A DNA stretch of 64,000 nucleotides from Xestospongia muta (taxonomy: Eukaryota; Porifera; Demospongiae; Haplosclerida; Petrosiidae): positions 4,442,932 to 4,506,931 of the forward strand of contig OY848925.1 in assembly GCA_963693285.1 (NCBI GenBank), in the 5' to 3' direction. The stretch's first letter is position 1. Each line of letters starts with the position of its first letter. The position numbers and the translations under genes were made by a program. The notes under the pieces were generated by a model. It did not search any database. It was not told the origin of the DNA and saw only the letters and a list, made by a program, of their open reading frames with translations. This document shows positions 50,100-59,610 of this stretch, in pieces.

Positions 50100-52058
50100 A
50101 TGGATAGCAGAGGACAACCAGGTTGCACCAGGCACCTTGGAGAGTTTATACAGTCACACTGTGCAACTTGCAACCAGATTTTGTGTTTAAAATGCCTAAC
50201 GACAGGACACAGTGGCCACGACATTAAAAGATACGAACTTTTTCTTCGTGACCGTCGAAAAGAAGCCGAGGCGCAAATACAAAGACTAAAAAGTATTAGA
50301 CGCCAGGTTGAAAATCAGAAAGCTATATTTACCAAACTTAGAGCTGACCTCAAACGTTCTTGCGAAAAGACGGAGTTGGAACTAAAATCTTTTGAGGTGG
50401 TTCAAGATGGCATGAAAGATTGGAAAAAGAATTTAACAGATGACCTACAAAGAAAAAAGTCACAACAACTTCAAAATCTTGACATGGCTGTTTGTAATCC
50501 TGATTCTAAAAGTTTCATAGTCAAAGTACCAAAGTTATCCATCGATAAGTGCGCAGAACTAATTCCTGACATTCAAAAGATTGTTCGAGAGCTTACACCA
50601 GGCTCAATTTTTTTCCTCACATCATCAAAGTTTAGACACAGTCTAACATTTGATGCAGATTATGATGATATCATTCCGCAGAGGATAGAAAGTTACATAG
50701 AAAAAAATGTGTCACCACAAAACAACAAACAGCAAGAAAAGACCGGCTATATCAATGTAGATGAAATGCGCGAGAAAAATGAATTACCACCACCACTTCC
50801 ACCTCGTCCTCGTCCTCGTCTCTGTCACGGCCAATCTTTTGATCATCCCAGCCGTCCTAAACAGCCATGTCCACTTCCTAGATTTAAAAGTTCAAGTAGT
50901 ATTTTTCCTCCAGGTCAGCCAACTTACGACAATGAAATTACTCCATGTAATACTATAGTAACACAGAAGATTCAAAAACAAACTCTAGAATGTACACCAG
51001 GTCCCATACATAAGGGCTTCATTATTGAAGGAATTCCATCATATGGATTGCCATTACTTTTAAAACAAGAAGCCATCACAACTGAAGAGTTTGAAGATAA
51101 TGATACACTTTATGAAACGATAGAGGATATCAATAAAACAACACTAGTCCCTGTAATTAATCCTCAAAAGGAACCAAATGAAGTATATGAGGATATGACT
51201 ATTGGCTCATCTAGATCACCCAATATTATTACAAACGGTTGTCTTGCTGAGACACCAGGAGAATCTATCGATCTTTATGATGTGTGTGTTAATCCACAAG
51301 GCTGGTTGATATTCAGTGATCCTACAAATTGCTGCTTAAGAATTTTAATGGACACAACTAAATCATCAGAAAGAATGACAAAACGATTGAAAGATGACAT
51401 TCAACCTTGGGCTGTCACGTATGATTCATCAAATCAACGAATAATATTTGCAACTAAGTCTGGTCTCAGTCAGTTACAATTTGGAGATACCAAACTGAAA
51501 AAAGTCAAAGAAAAGAAGTTATTAAAAGGAATATCTCCAAAGTTTATTTCTTGCACCACAACCTCCAATAAAGAGGAACGTATGCATGTGTATGCTACAA
51601 TCTTGCCACGTGGAAGAGAGAGATCTATTCAATGCTATGATGAAAATGGGGATTTTTGTAGGGAATTAGAAGTAGCAAAGATGCCTTGCGGAATCGATTA
51701 CTGTCAAGAATATCTAGTTGTCGCAACTTTGCAAGATGGATGCTTAGCAAAGATTTCACCTTATGGCCAGTCTCTTTGGAGTAATGAAGTTGATGCTCAA
51801 AAGCCAGGAATTTTACAACATCCATTTGGAGTTGTTATTTTGCCAAATGGGTACATAGCAGTAACAGAGAGTAATGCTCATCGAATTTCCATTTTTTCAA
51901 GTGAAGGCAAGCTGGTATTACGGTTTGGTAGTCGTGGATCAGAGCCAGGTATGTTTGATACTCCCCGAGGCATAGCTGTTCGACATTCTAAGGAGTTGGT
52001 TGTCATTGATTCAGGCAATAACAGAATACAAATATTTTTTCTGGATTCAATTTTCTAA
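50100..52058 (+). CDS. B-box / coiled-coil / NHL protein (TRIM-like, no RING), pair 1
   Basis: Single exon, 652 residues from ATG 50100; an in-frame ATG 18 bases upstream is possible, but the third paralogue begins at the equivalent of 50100. B-box ligands: C9, H12, C21, C24, C29, C32, H37, H40. Coiled coil about 48-140. A Pro-rich segment with PPPLPPRPRPR (SH3-type) lies near 232-245. Tyrosine motifs resemble SH2 sites: GYINV (Y217), TYDNE (Y276), LYETI (Y338), VYEDM (Y363). An NHL propeller fills about 395-652, with HPFGVVILPNGYIAV and FDTPRGIAV as clear repeats. A RING finger, present in most TRIM-NHL ubiquitin ligases, is missing, so it may be a scaffold. Confidence 0.85.
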   Translation: MDSRGQPGCTRHLGEFIQSHCATCNQILCLKCLTTGHSGHDIKRYELFLRDRRKEAEAQIQRLKSIRRQVENQKAIFTKLRADLKRSCEKTELELKSFEVVQDGMKDWKKNLTDDLQRKKSQQLQNLDMAVCNPDSKSFIVKVPKLSIDKCAELIPDIQKIVRELTPGSIFFLTSSKFRHSLTFDADYDDIIPQRIESYIEKNVSPQNNKQQEKTGYINVDEMREKNELPPPLPPRPRPRLCHGQSFDHPSRPKQPCPLPRFKSSSSIFPPGQPTYDNEITPCNTIVTQKIQKQTLECTPGPIHKGFIIEGIPSYGLPLLLKQEAITTEEFEDNDTLYETIEDINKTTLVPVINPQKEPNEVYEDMTIGSSRSPNIITNGCLAETPGESIDLYDVCVNPQGWLIFSDPTNCCLRILMDTTKSSERMTKRLKDDIQPWAVTYDSSNQRIIFATKSGLSQLQFGDTKLKKVKEKKLLKGISPKFISCTTTSNKEERMHVYATILPRGRERSIQCYDENGDFCRELEVAKMPCGIDYCQEYLVVATLQDGCLAKISPYGQSLWSNEVDAQKPGILQHPFGVVILPNGYIAVTESNAHRISIFSSEGKLVLRFGSRGSEPGMFDTPRGIAVRHSKELVVIDSGNNRIQIFFLDSIF

Positions 52059-52388
52059 ACCTCTCTTTGCACATGGAAGAAGAGATGTTACATTACTTCT
52101 TACTAATATAGTTTTCACTGATTTTTTGCTCATCTGTAGAGTGTTTTTTAGCTATTGTGTTGTTCATGGACCTTGTTATTGTAGTGACTGTTTTATTTTC
52201 ACCTTAGTATGATATAAAAACAATTTGTCTAGTTGTTTTAATTTTCCAATAACAGCTTCTGTATTCATAAACTTTCATTAGTAAACATTGTGTTGTTTAT
52301 CTACTTAATAGCTACTCATACATACCATTGACTAGTTTCCTGTATTACTTATCCAATCCTAAGTTAATGGTCCATAATTCAACTAAGT

Positions 52389-52394
52389 AATAAA
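52389..52394 (+). terminator. Candidate polyadenylation signal, B-box/NHL gene 1
   Basis: AATAAA about 330 bases past the stop, just inside the end of the duplicated segment; the counterpart in the right copy is at 57279-57284. Confidence 0.45.
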
Positions 52395-53652
52395 GGTAGC
52401 CATGGGGTCATGCTAATGAATATTGGTAACTATTGGCATTGTGTTTACATCTATGTATCCATAACAAGTCAATCCAGCTATGATGAACAGTAAAAAGTTT
52501 ACATTTCAATCTGAAGTATAGATAAACAATATGATATTGACTAGACTAAGTAATAGTTTACTTTAACTATCTTTAACTATATGAATTATATTGACAGTAA
52601 CTCAGTATTGGATATACATTCCTCCAGTTCTATATAGCATATAAAATAATTAATGTTAGTGAGATATATTATTTTATCATTAGGCTAACTTTAATGATGG
52701 AAAATGCCACCATTTATTTATTTTATACTGTGACACGTTTTTTACTATTCTGTCATTCTTTTCTATAAGTTCTAAATTAATATTGTCACTAACAGTTAGA
52801 GTTAACACTATAGTAACATTTGTAACTTTGCACTGACAGATGCTACGCATGTACAACAACTTAGACTAGCTCTTGTTTCCAAACATCTCATACCATCCTG
52901 ACATAGTATAATAGTAGAATACATGCTTACAAGTTATTTGGCTTGTTAACATTGCTAATATAGATTCATTCTGATAAAGTTTGCATGTCCTTTAAAATTT
53001 GCTCAGGTCATCCATGTAAATTAATATGTATTGGGTACACTGTAAAATCTGATTGGTTGATTTAACTAACATATGTTTATACAGATTGTATGATGCAAAC
53101 TGTTTACAAAATGTTTGAACTATACTAATGATTTTCTTAAAAGAAATGAATGCATTTGGATTTGGTAAACAATCAATTCCATAGAAAATAGTTATCAAAA
53201 TTATATTATGTTTACTTTCAGTTTGCATCGTGCAACCAGTAGAACCATATATTGCTTAAATCAACTATAATCAGTTTCTACAGTGTATGATCTATGAGAC
53301 TGCTGATTGAAAATTAAATGTTATTTTATTATTACAAAACGAAATATATAACTTTACATGCATACAGAATCTTTTGTTTATGACTTGATATGGATAGATA
53401 TATAAACAAATAATGGATAAACAAATCTGCTTTTGTTATCAAGTTTTGCAAACTTGATTGATACTAACAACAAGAATGTCCTGTCAACTTTCGATTTCAA
53501 GGAAGTTGCAATTGTGTTTAAAAACTATATACTTGTATTCCTTTAGTTATTAACTGTATTCTGTTAGCTAATACGCAAATAGCAATTGGATATTGCGAAG
53601 GTGTTGTATTTAATTAACTCTCTATTGGTAGTTAATTGTCTCGCACGAAAGA

Positions 53653-54777
53653 ATGGCAGCTTCGAGTGGAGGAAGACCGACAGCTATAGAGATCTATCGA
53701 GCGATAAAAGAAACTACTGCAAGTCACGAAATGTTTTTATGTAATTTGCAAATAAAACCAGCAAAAGTTAAGGAAATCAAGAATTCCAGTACTGACACAG
53801 ACTGGGCTTTGGTACAAGGAATAGAATTTTTTTTGCAAAATTATTGTGAAAATCAGGAGTGGGAAATGGTTGCAAATGCACTTCAAGAAAGCAAGGATTC
53901 TAAAACAGCAGAAGATATAAGACGCAAACATGGCATCAAGTCAAGTAAAAATTCTGTGTATATATATATCATTCACGCCATATGATTAATATACTTCTTC
54001 TCTCTACGTGCACAATAAATTATATTATGTGTGACATCTCCTATCATCATTTATAATCATTAATATTAGGGATAACAAATTAATTGTGCATGATATTGTA
54101 TGTAATTATCATTTTTCAATATCTATATACATGCAGATACTTTAAAACAAACGTCACATCAACCAGCAACAAACCTTGGTGTTCATCAATCAGACGAAGA
54201 AGATTATCATTATTGTTCATTAGAAATGTATCCAAAACAAAACATACCACATTACACTGAAGAACCATTAGCTGATCAGACAATAGGGGATGAACATTCA
54301 GAATATATTGAGAATTTAAAAACGAAAACTGTGACAGAATACAACGACACAATCGCAAAAATTGAAAAGGTTTACAAGAACTTCGAGGAAGCTCTCACAA
54401 TCGAATATATGGAAGCTAAAACGATTTTGGATGAGCATAAAAATAAAATTGATATATTTGGAGGTCAACTTGAAAAAGGCATAAATGATCTATTGGAAAA
54501 AATAGACGAATCTCAGCAGAGTTTAGTGGAGGTGCCATCTAAGTTAAAAGTCGGTGACCCCACTGCTTTTGCTGTTATTACAAGAGTACAGGATGAAATG
54601 ATTGACATTGAGTCAGGTTTAGGAAGCCTAGAAAAAAAGGTGCATAAACTTGAAAGAAAAATTCCTTCATCAACAAATGCTCCATCTACTAGTGAATACA
54701 TTATGCACAAACTACAAGACCTAATAAAAATAAAGTTTGAAAGAAGTGGTGAAGTAGATGACAGTATGTATTATTGA
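53653..54777 (+). CDS. Death-fold / coiled-coil protein, pair 2
   Basis: Exons 53653-53944 and 54137-54777. Nearly identical to the gene at 48763; replacements are few (FGDQ to FGGQ, GDST to GDPT, TSKY to TSEY, DYPY to DYHY). GDPT and TSEY match the third copy, so they are probably the ancestral state. Same Death-fold plus coiled-coil plan. Confidence 0.72.
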
Positions 54778-54989
54778 CATTGGCTGTATACAGTATATTA
54801 TATTATTTATGCAAAGTTATTAGATCATCGTGTTTATTATAGTGTATATACTCATGTACTTTATACCCTATGTATAGCTCGTGTCAAATAATATTTTAAA
54901 TATAAACGAACTTTTTATAAGGTGTGCGTCAATTGGCATAATTATCATATATATATAACAGTCTTGTATGCATGCGCATGCTCAATGAA

Positions 54990-56948
54990 ATGGATAGCAG
55001 AGGACAACCAGGTTGCACCAGGCACCTTGGAGAGTTTATACAGTCACACTGTGCAACTTGCAACCAGATTTTGTGTTTAAAATGCCTAACGACAGGACAC
55101 AGTGGCCACGACATTAAAAGATACGAACTTTTTCTTCGTGACCGTCGAAAAGAAGCCGAGGCGCAAATACAAAGACTAAAAAGTATTAGACGCCAGGTTG
55201 AAAATCAGAAAGCTATATTTACCAAACTTAGAGCTGACCTCAAACGTTCTTGCGAAAAGACGGAGTTGGAACTAAAATCTTTTGAGGTGGTTCAAGATGG
55301 CATGAAAGATTGGAAAAAGAATTTAACAGATGACCTACAAAGAAAAAAGTCACAACAACTTCAAAATCTTGACATGGCTGTTTGTAATCCTGATTCTAAA
55401 AGTTTCATAGTCAAAGTACCAAAGTTATCCATCGATAAGTGCGCAGAACTAATTCCTGACATTCAAAAGATTGTTCGAGAGCTTACACCAGGCTCAATTT
55501 TTTTCCTCACATCATCAAAGTTTAGACACAGTCTAACATTTGATGCAGATTATGATGATATCATTCCGCAGAGGATAGAAAGTTACATAGAAAAAAATGT
55601 GTCACCACAAAACAACAAACAGCAAGAAAAGACCGGCTATATCAATGTAGATGAAATGCGCGAGAAAAATGAATTACCACCACCACTTCCACCTCGTCCT
55701 CGTCCTCGTCTCTGTCACGGCCAATCTTTTGATCATCCCAGCCGTCCTAAACAGCCATGTCCACTTCCTAGATTTAAAAGTTCAAGTAGTATTTTTCCTC
55801 CAGGTCAGCCAACTTACGACAATGAAATTACTCCATGTAATACTATAGTAACACAGAAGATTCAAAAACAAACTCTAGAATGTACACCAGGTCCCATACA
55901 TAAGGGCTTCATTATTGAAGGAATTCCATCATATGGATTGCCATTACTTTTAAAACAAGAAGCCATCACAACTGAAGAGTTTGAAGATAATGATACACTT
56001 TATGAAACGATAGAGGATATCAATAAAACAACACTAGTCCCTGTAATTAATCCTCAAAAGGAACCAAATGAAGTATATGAGGATATGACTATTGGCTCAT
56101 CTAGATCACCCAATATTATTACAAACGGTTGTCTTGCTGAGACACCAGGAGAATCTATCGATCTTTATGATGTGTGTGTTAATCCACAAGGCTGGTTGAT
56201 ATTCAGTGATCCTACAAATTGCTGCTTAAGAATTTTAATGGACACAACTAAATCATCAGAAAGAATGACAAAACGATTGAAAGATGACATTCAACCTTGG
56301 GCTGTCACGTATGATTCATCAAATCAACGAATAATATTTGCAACTAAGTCTGGTCTCAGTCAGTTACAATTTGGAGATACCAAACTGAAAAAAGTCAAAG
56401 AAAAGAAGTTATTAAAAGGAATATCCCCAAAGTTTATTTCTTGCACCACAACCTCCAATAAAGAGGAACGTATGCATGTGTATGCTACAATCTTGCCACG
56501 TGGAAGAGAGAGATCTATTCAATGCTATGATGAAAATGAGGATTTTTGTAGGGAATTAGAAGTAGCAAAGATGCCTTGCGGAATCGATTACTGTCAAGAA
56601 TATCTAGTTGTCGCAACTTTGCAAGATGGATGCTTAGCAAAGATTTCACCTTATGGCCAGTCTCTTTGGAGTAATGAAGTTGATGCTCAAAAGCCAGGAA
56701 TTTTACAACATCCATTTGGAGTTGTTATTTTGCCAAATGGGTACATAGCAGTAACAGAGAGTAATGCTCATCGAATTTCCATTTTTTCAAGTGAAGGCAA
56801 GCTGGTATTACGGTTTGGTAGTCGTGGATCAGAGCCAGGTATGTTTGATACTCCCCGAGGCATAGCTGTTCGACATTCTAAAGAGTTGGTTGTCATTGAT
56901 TCAGGCAATAACAGAATACAAATATTTTTTCTGGATTCAATTTTCTAA
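54990..56948 (+). CDS. B-box / coiled-coil / NHL protein, pair 2
   Basis: 652 residues; the B-box ligands, Pro-rich region, tyrosine motifs and NHL part match the pair 1 protein, with one replacement seen (DENGDF to DENEDF). Several silent differences from pair 1 (such as ATATCCCCAAAG at about 56420 and CTAAAGAGTT at about 56878) are shared with the third copy. Confidence 0.85.
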   Translation: MDSRGQPGCTRHLGEFIQSHCATCNQILCLKCLTTGHSGHDIKRYELFLRDRRKEAEAQIQRLKSIRRQVENQKAIFTKLRADLKRSCEKTELELKSFEVVQDGMKDWKKNLTDDLQRKKSQQLQNLDMAVCNPDSKSFIVKVPKLSIDKCAELIPDIQKIVRELTPGSIFFLTSSKFRHSLTFDADYDDIIPQRIESYIEKNVSPQNNKQQEKTGYINVDEMREKNELPPPLPPRPRPRLCHGQSFDHPSRPKQPCPLPRFKSSSSIFPPGQPTYDNEITPCNTIVTQKIQKQTLECTPGPIHKGFIIEGIPSYGLPLLLKQEAITTEEFEDNDTLYETIEDINKTTLVPVINPQKEPNEVYEDMTIGSSRSPNIITNGCLAETPGESIDLYDVCVNPQGWLIFSDPTNCCLRILMDTTKSSERMTKRLKDDIQPWAVTYDSSNQRIIFATKSGLSQLQFGDTKLKKVKEKKLLKGISPKFISCTTTSNKEERMHVYATILPRGRERSIQCYDENEDFCRELEVAKMPCGIDYCQEYLVVATLQDGCLAKISPYGQSLWSNEVDAQKPGILQHPFGVVILPNGYIAVTESNAHRISIFSSEGKLVLRFGSRGSEPGMFDTPRGIAVRHSKELVVIDSGNNRIQIFFLDSIF

Positions 56949-57292
56949 ACCTTTCTTTGCACATGGAAGAAGAGATGTTACATTACTTCTTACTAATATA
57001 GTTTTCACTGATTTTTTGCTCATCTGTAGAGTGTTTTTTAGCTATTGTGTTGTTCATGGGCCTTGTTATTGTAGTGACTGTTTTATTTTCACCTTAGTAT
57101 GATATAAAAACAATTTGTCTAGTTGTTTTAATTTTCCAATAACAGCTTCTGTATTCATAAACTTTCATTAGTAAACATTGTGTTGTTTATCTACTTAATA
57201 GCTACTCATACATACCATTGACTAGTTTCCTGTATTACTTATCCAATCCTAAGTTAATGGTCCATAATTCAACTAAGTAATAAAGGTAGCCA

Positions 57293-58160
57293 CAAAATTA
57301 AAGGCCATACATTTTATAAATAATCAATGGTAGAGACATGCTTTGTAGTATCACTATTGACAGATCATTTAAGCTATAACCATCAAATATAGTTAGTGTT
57401 AACCTTCTCATTAAAATCATTACTTGAAGTGCAGTGTTCCATGCAGTGATGCTGTATTATTGTATTTAAGAAACCATGTATTAAACTAAGGAACATGTAA
57501 ACAATCATAATAAATTCAATCAAGGTTATTATTTATGAAATAACAAACATGACTGATTGATTTGATATCTGATAAGCAAATTGAATGAAAGAATGTAGTA
57601 ATTACATAAGACTGTGTGCATCTTTCAAATTATATGTCAGTAAATAGTGTGATCGGATAATATTCCTTTTTCAATTTGCCTTCTGTCCCTTGATAATCGT
57701 TAATCTTTCATTATGGCATTTCTTTCGTGCATTATTCTATCATTAGCCTACTAATATACAAGCACGCATTTATGCTTTTTTCTTTTTAACATCTCCTTTG
57801 ATGATCATCAATGGAATTGAGATTTCAGTTGGGGGATATAACCCACTATAAAAATTGTGTTCTTCATGTTCTAAAAGTTACTGATAATATCCTGATGCAG
57901 GGATGTCATGCACTACATATATACAATTGAAACTGAGACTAAAATCAGCTTATGGTGCTGTCATCAAGTGTGTAAAACATGGAAGCCATTTTATTTTATA
58001 ATAACTGTCTGTTAATTAACAGCCATTGACTCGATTCCCGCAAAGTAGATTTAAGACCCGTAACCCTGGGGGTCGAAAAAATGATCTCAAATTTCTTTGT
58101 TGTCTATACTCTGCTCGGGCAATGCACTCAGCCTGTAGCGGCCAAGTCTCGCATACAAGA
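57293..58160. other. Spacer between the duplication and the third gene pair
   Basis: AT-rich, no recognised gene. It is unlike the promoter region of pairs 1 and 2, so the third pair has different upstream DNA. An open frame joins the third Death-fold ORF from 58026, but homology begins only near the ATG at 58161. Confidence 0.45.
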
Positions 58161-58604
58161 ATGGCAGCTCCGAGTCCGATAAAAAGACCGACAGCTATAG
58201 AGATCCATCGAGCGATAAAAGAAACTACTGCAAGTCACGAAATGTTTTTATGTAATTTGCACATAAAACCAGCAAAAGTTAAGGAAATCAAGAATTCCAG
58301 TACTGACACAGACTGGGCTTTGGTACAAGGAATAGAATTTTTTTTGCAAAATCATTGTGAAAATCAGGAGTGGGAAATGGTTGCAAATGCACTTCAAGAA
58401 AGCAAGGATTCTAAAACAGCAGAAGATATAAGATGTAAACATGGCATCAAAAACAGATCTAGATCAGTACCAAGTAAGAAATCTAGATATAGATAAAATA
58501 CAAATTTAGCAGGAAGGATCATGATCAATTTTCAAATTTCAAAATTCTCTCTGTATCATCATTTGAAACTTGGATATGAAGCTCATGTGTATACATACAT
58601 ACAT

Positions 58605-58669
<65 letters not shown>

Positions 58670-59351
58670 ACATATATTCTTTCAATGTACAGACACTTCA
58701 AAATTAACACCCTTTCAAGAAATACAAGCAGGAAATCCGCTCGGTGTTCAATTAGATGAAGCAGATATTGATGATGGCTATTGTGTGTTTGAAAAAGATA
58801 CAGAGCAAAACGAAAGGCGTTTCTCTAGTTCTCAAGAGCTTCATTCCACATCAACATCACTTGACGAAAAATTGGAATACCTGGAGAATTTAAAAAGCAA
58901 AACTGTTAGAGAATACAATGACACAATCACAAAAGTTGAAAAGGTTCATTTTAACTTCGAGGAAGCTCTCAGAATTGAATATATGGAAGCTAGAAGAACT
59001 TTAGATGAGCATAAAAGTAAAATTGAGCTATTTAAAGATCAACTTGAAAGAGAGATGGAGAATGTATTGAAGATAGTAGATGAATCTCAGCAGAGTTTAT
59101 TGGAGGTGCCCTCTAAGTTAAAAGTTGGCGACCCCACTGCTTTTGCTATTATTGCAAGGGTACAGGATAAAGTGCTTAGCATCGAGTCAAGTTTAGGAAA
59201 CATAGAAAGTGGAGTGTTGAGATTTCCAAGTGAAATCCCGTCGATAACAAATGCTCCATCCACAAGTGAATACGTTATGCAAAATTTACGAGACCTAATA
59301 AAGATCAAATTTGAGACTGAAGGAAGTATTAGCGTAGAGGACAGTATGTAG
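58161..59351 (+). CDS. Death-fold / coiled-coil protein, pair 3
   Basis: Exons 58161-58473 and 58693-59351; about 323 residues. Exon 1 is almost identical in DNA to pairs 1 and 2 from about 58185 to 58440, then differs (KNRSRSVP end). Exon 2, the coiled coil, is clearly diverged, roughly 65-70% identical in protein. The stop follows EDSM; GACAGTATGT is conserved here as a potential donor. The intron holds a microsatellite. Confidence 0.72.
58588..58671. repeat. Compound microsatellite (ACAT)n(AC)n(AT)n
   Basis: Three simple-repeat blocks in a row, within the intron of the pair 3 Death-fold gene. Confidence 0.97.
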
Positions 59352-59529
59352 CTCATTATAGTAAAATTGTACATTACATTTCTAAATTTTAATCATAAAT
59401 GTAGAATGTACCATCTTTACATCATTAACATCTATGAATATATATGTAGTCGTACAGTTTACCATGTACGTATAATGTATACTACAATTTAAATAAAGGG
59501 ACTTTTAATAACCGTGGTTATTTAGGCGA

Positions 59530-59540
59530 GAATATAAAAC
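59530..59540 (+). promoter_or_regulatory. TATA-like box before the third B-box/NHL gene
   Basis: GAATATAAAAC about 75 bases upstream of ATG 59611. It supports separate transcription of the B-box gene rather than splicing from the Death-fold gene: the reading frame immediately upstream of this ATG contains a TGA. Confidence 0.35.
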
Positions 59541-59610
59541 TACGTGCATGTATACGTATACATGCTTCGTGTTGTATCGATAGGTTATTTTATGACTACT
59601 GCCCGTTGCA

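Larger units (their letters stand above)
47481..52401 (+). repeat. Segmental duplication, left copy (about 4.9 kb)
   Basis: Starts at ATGGGGCCATGCTAATG and ends at the GGTAGCCA following AATAAA at 52389. The right copy (52402-57292) follows directly, head to tail. Offset is 4,921 at the left edge and 4,890 across the genes because of small deletions in the right copy. Identity is about 99%. The first 1.28 kb (to 48762) is AT-rich spacer with no recognised gene. Confidence 0.95.
52402..57292 (+). repeat. Segmental duplication, right copy (about 4.9 kb)
   Basis: Counterpart of 47481-52401. Small deletions in its 5' spacer relative to the left copy (for example near 52885 and 53250). The junction with single-copy DNA on the right follows GGTAGCCA at about 57292. 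Confidence 0.95.

Noticed and set aside
50761..50958. Plus-strand open frame inside the B-box/NHL gene, repeated at 55651 and similar at 60320
   Set aside because: Out-of-frame shadow of the Pro-rich region of the real gene.
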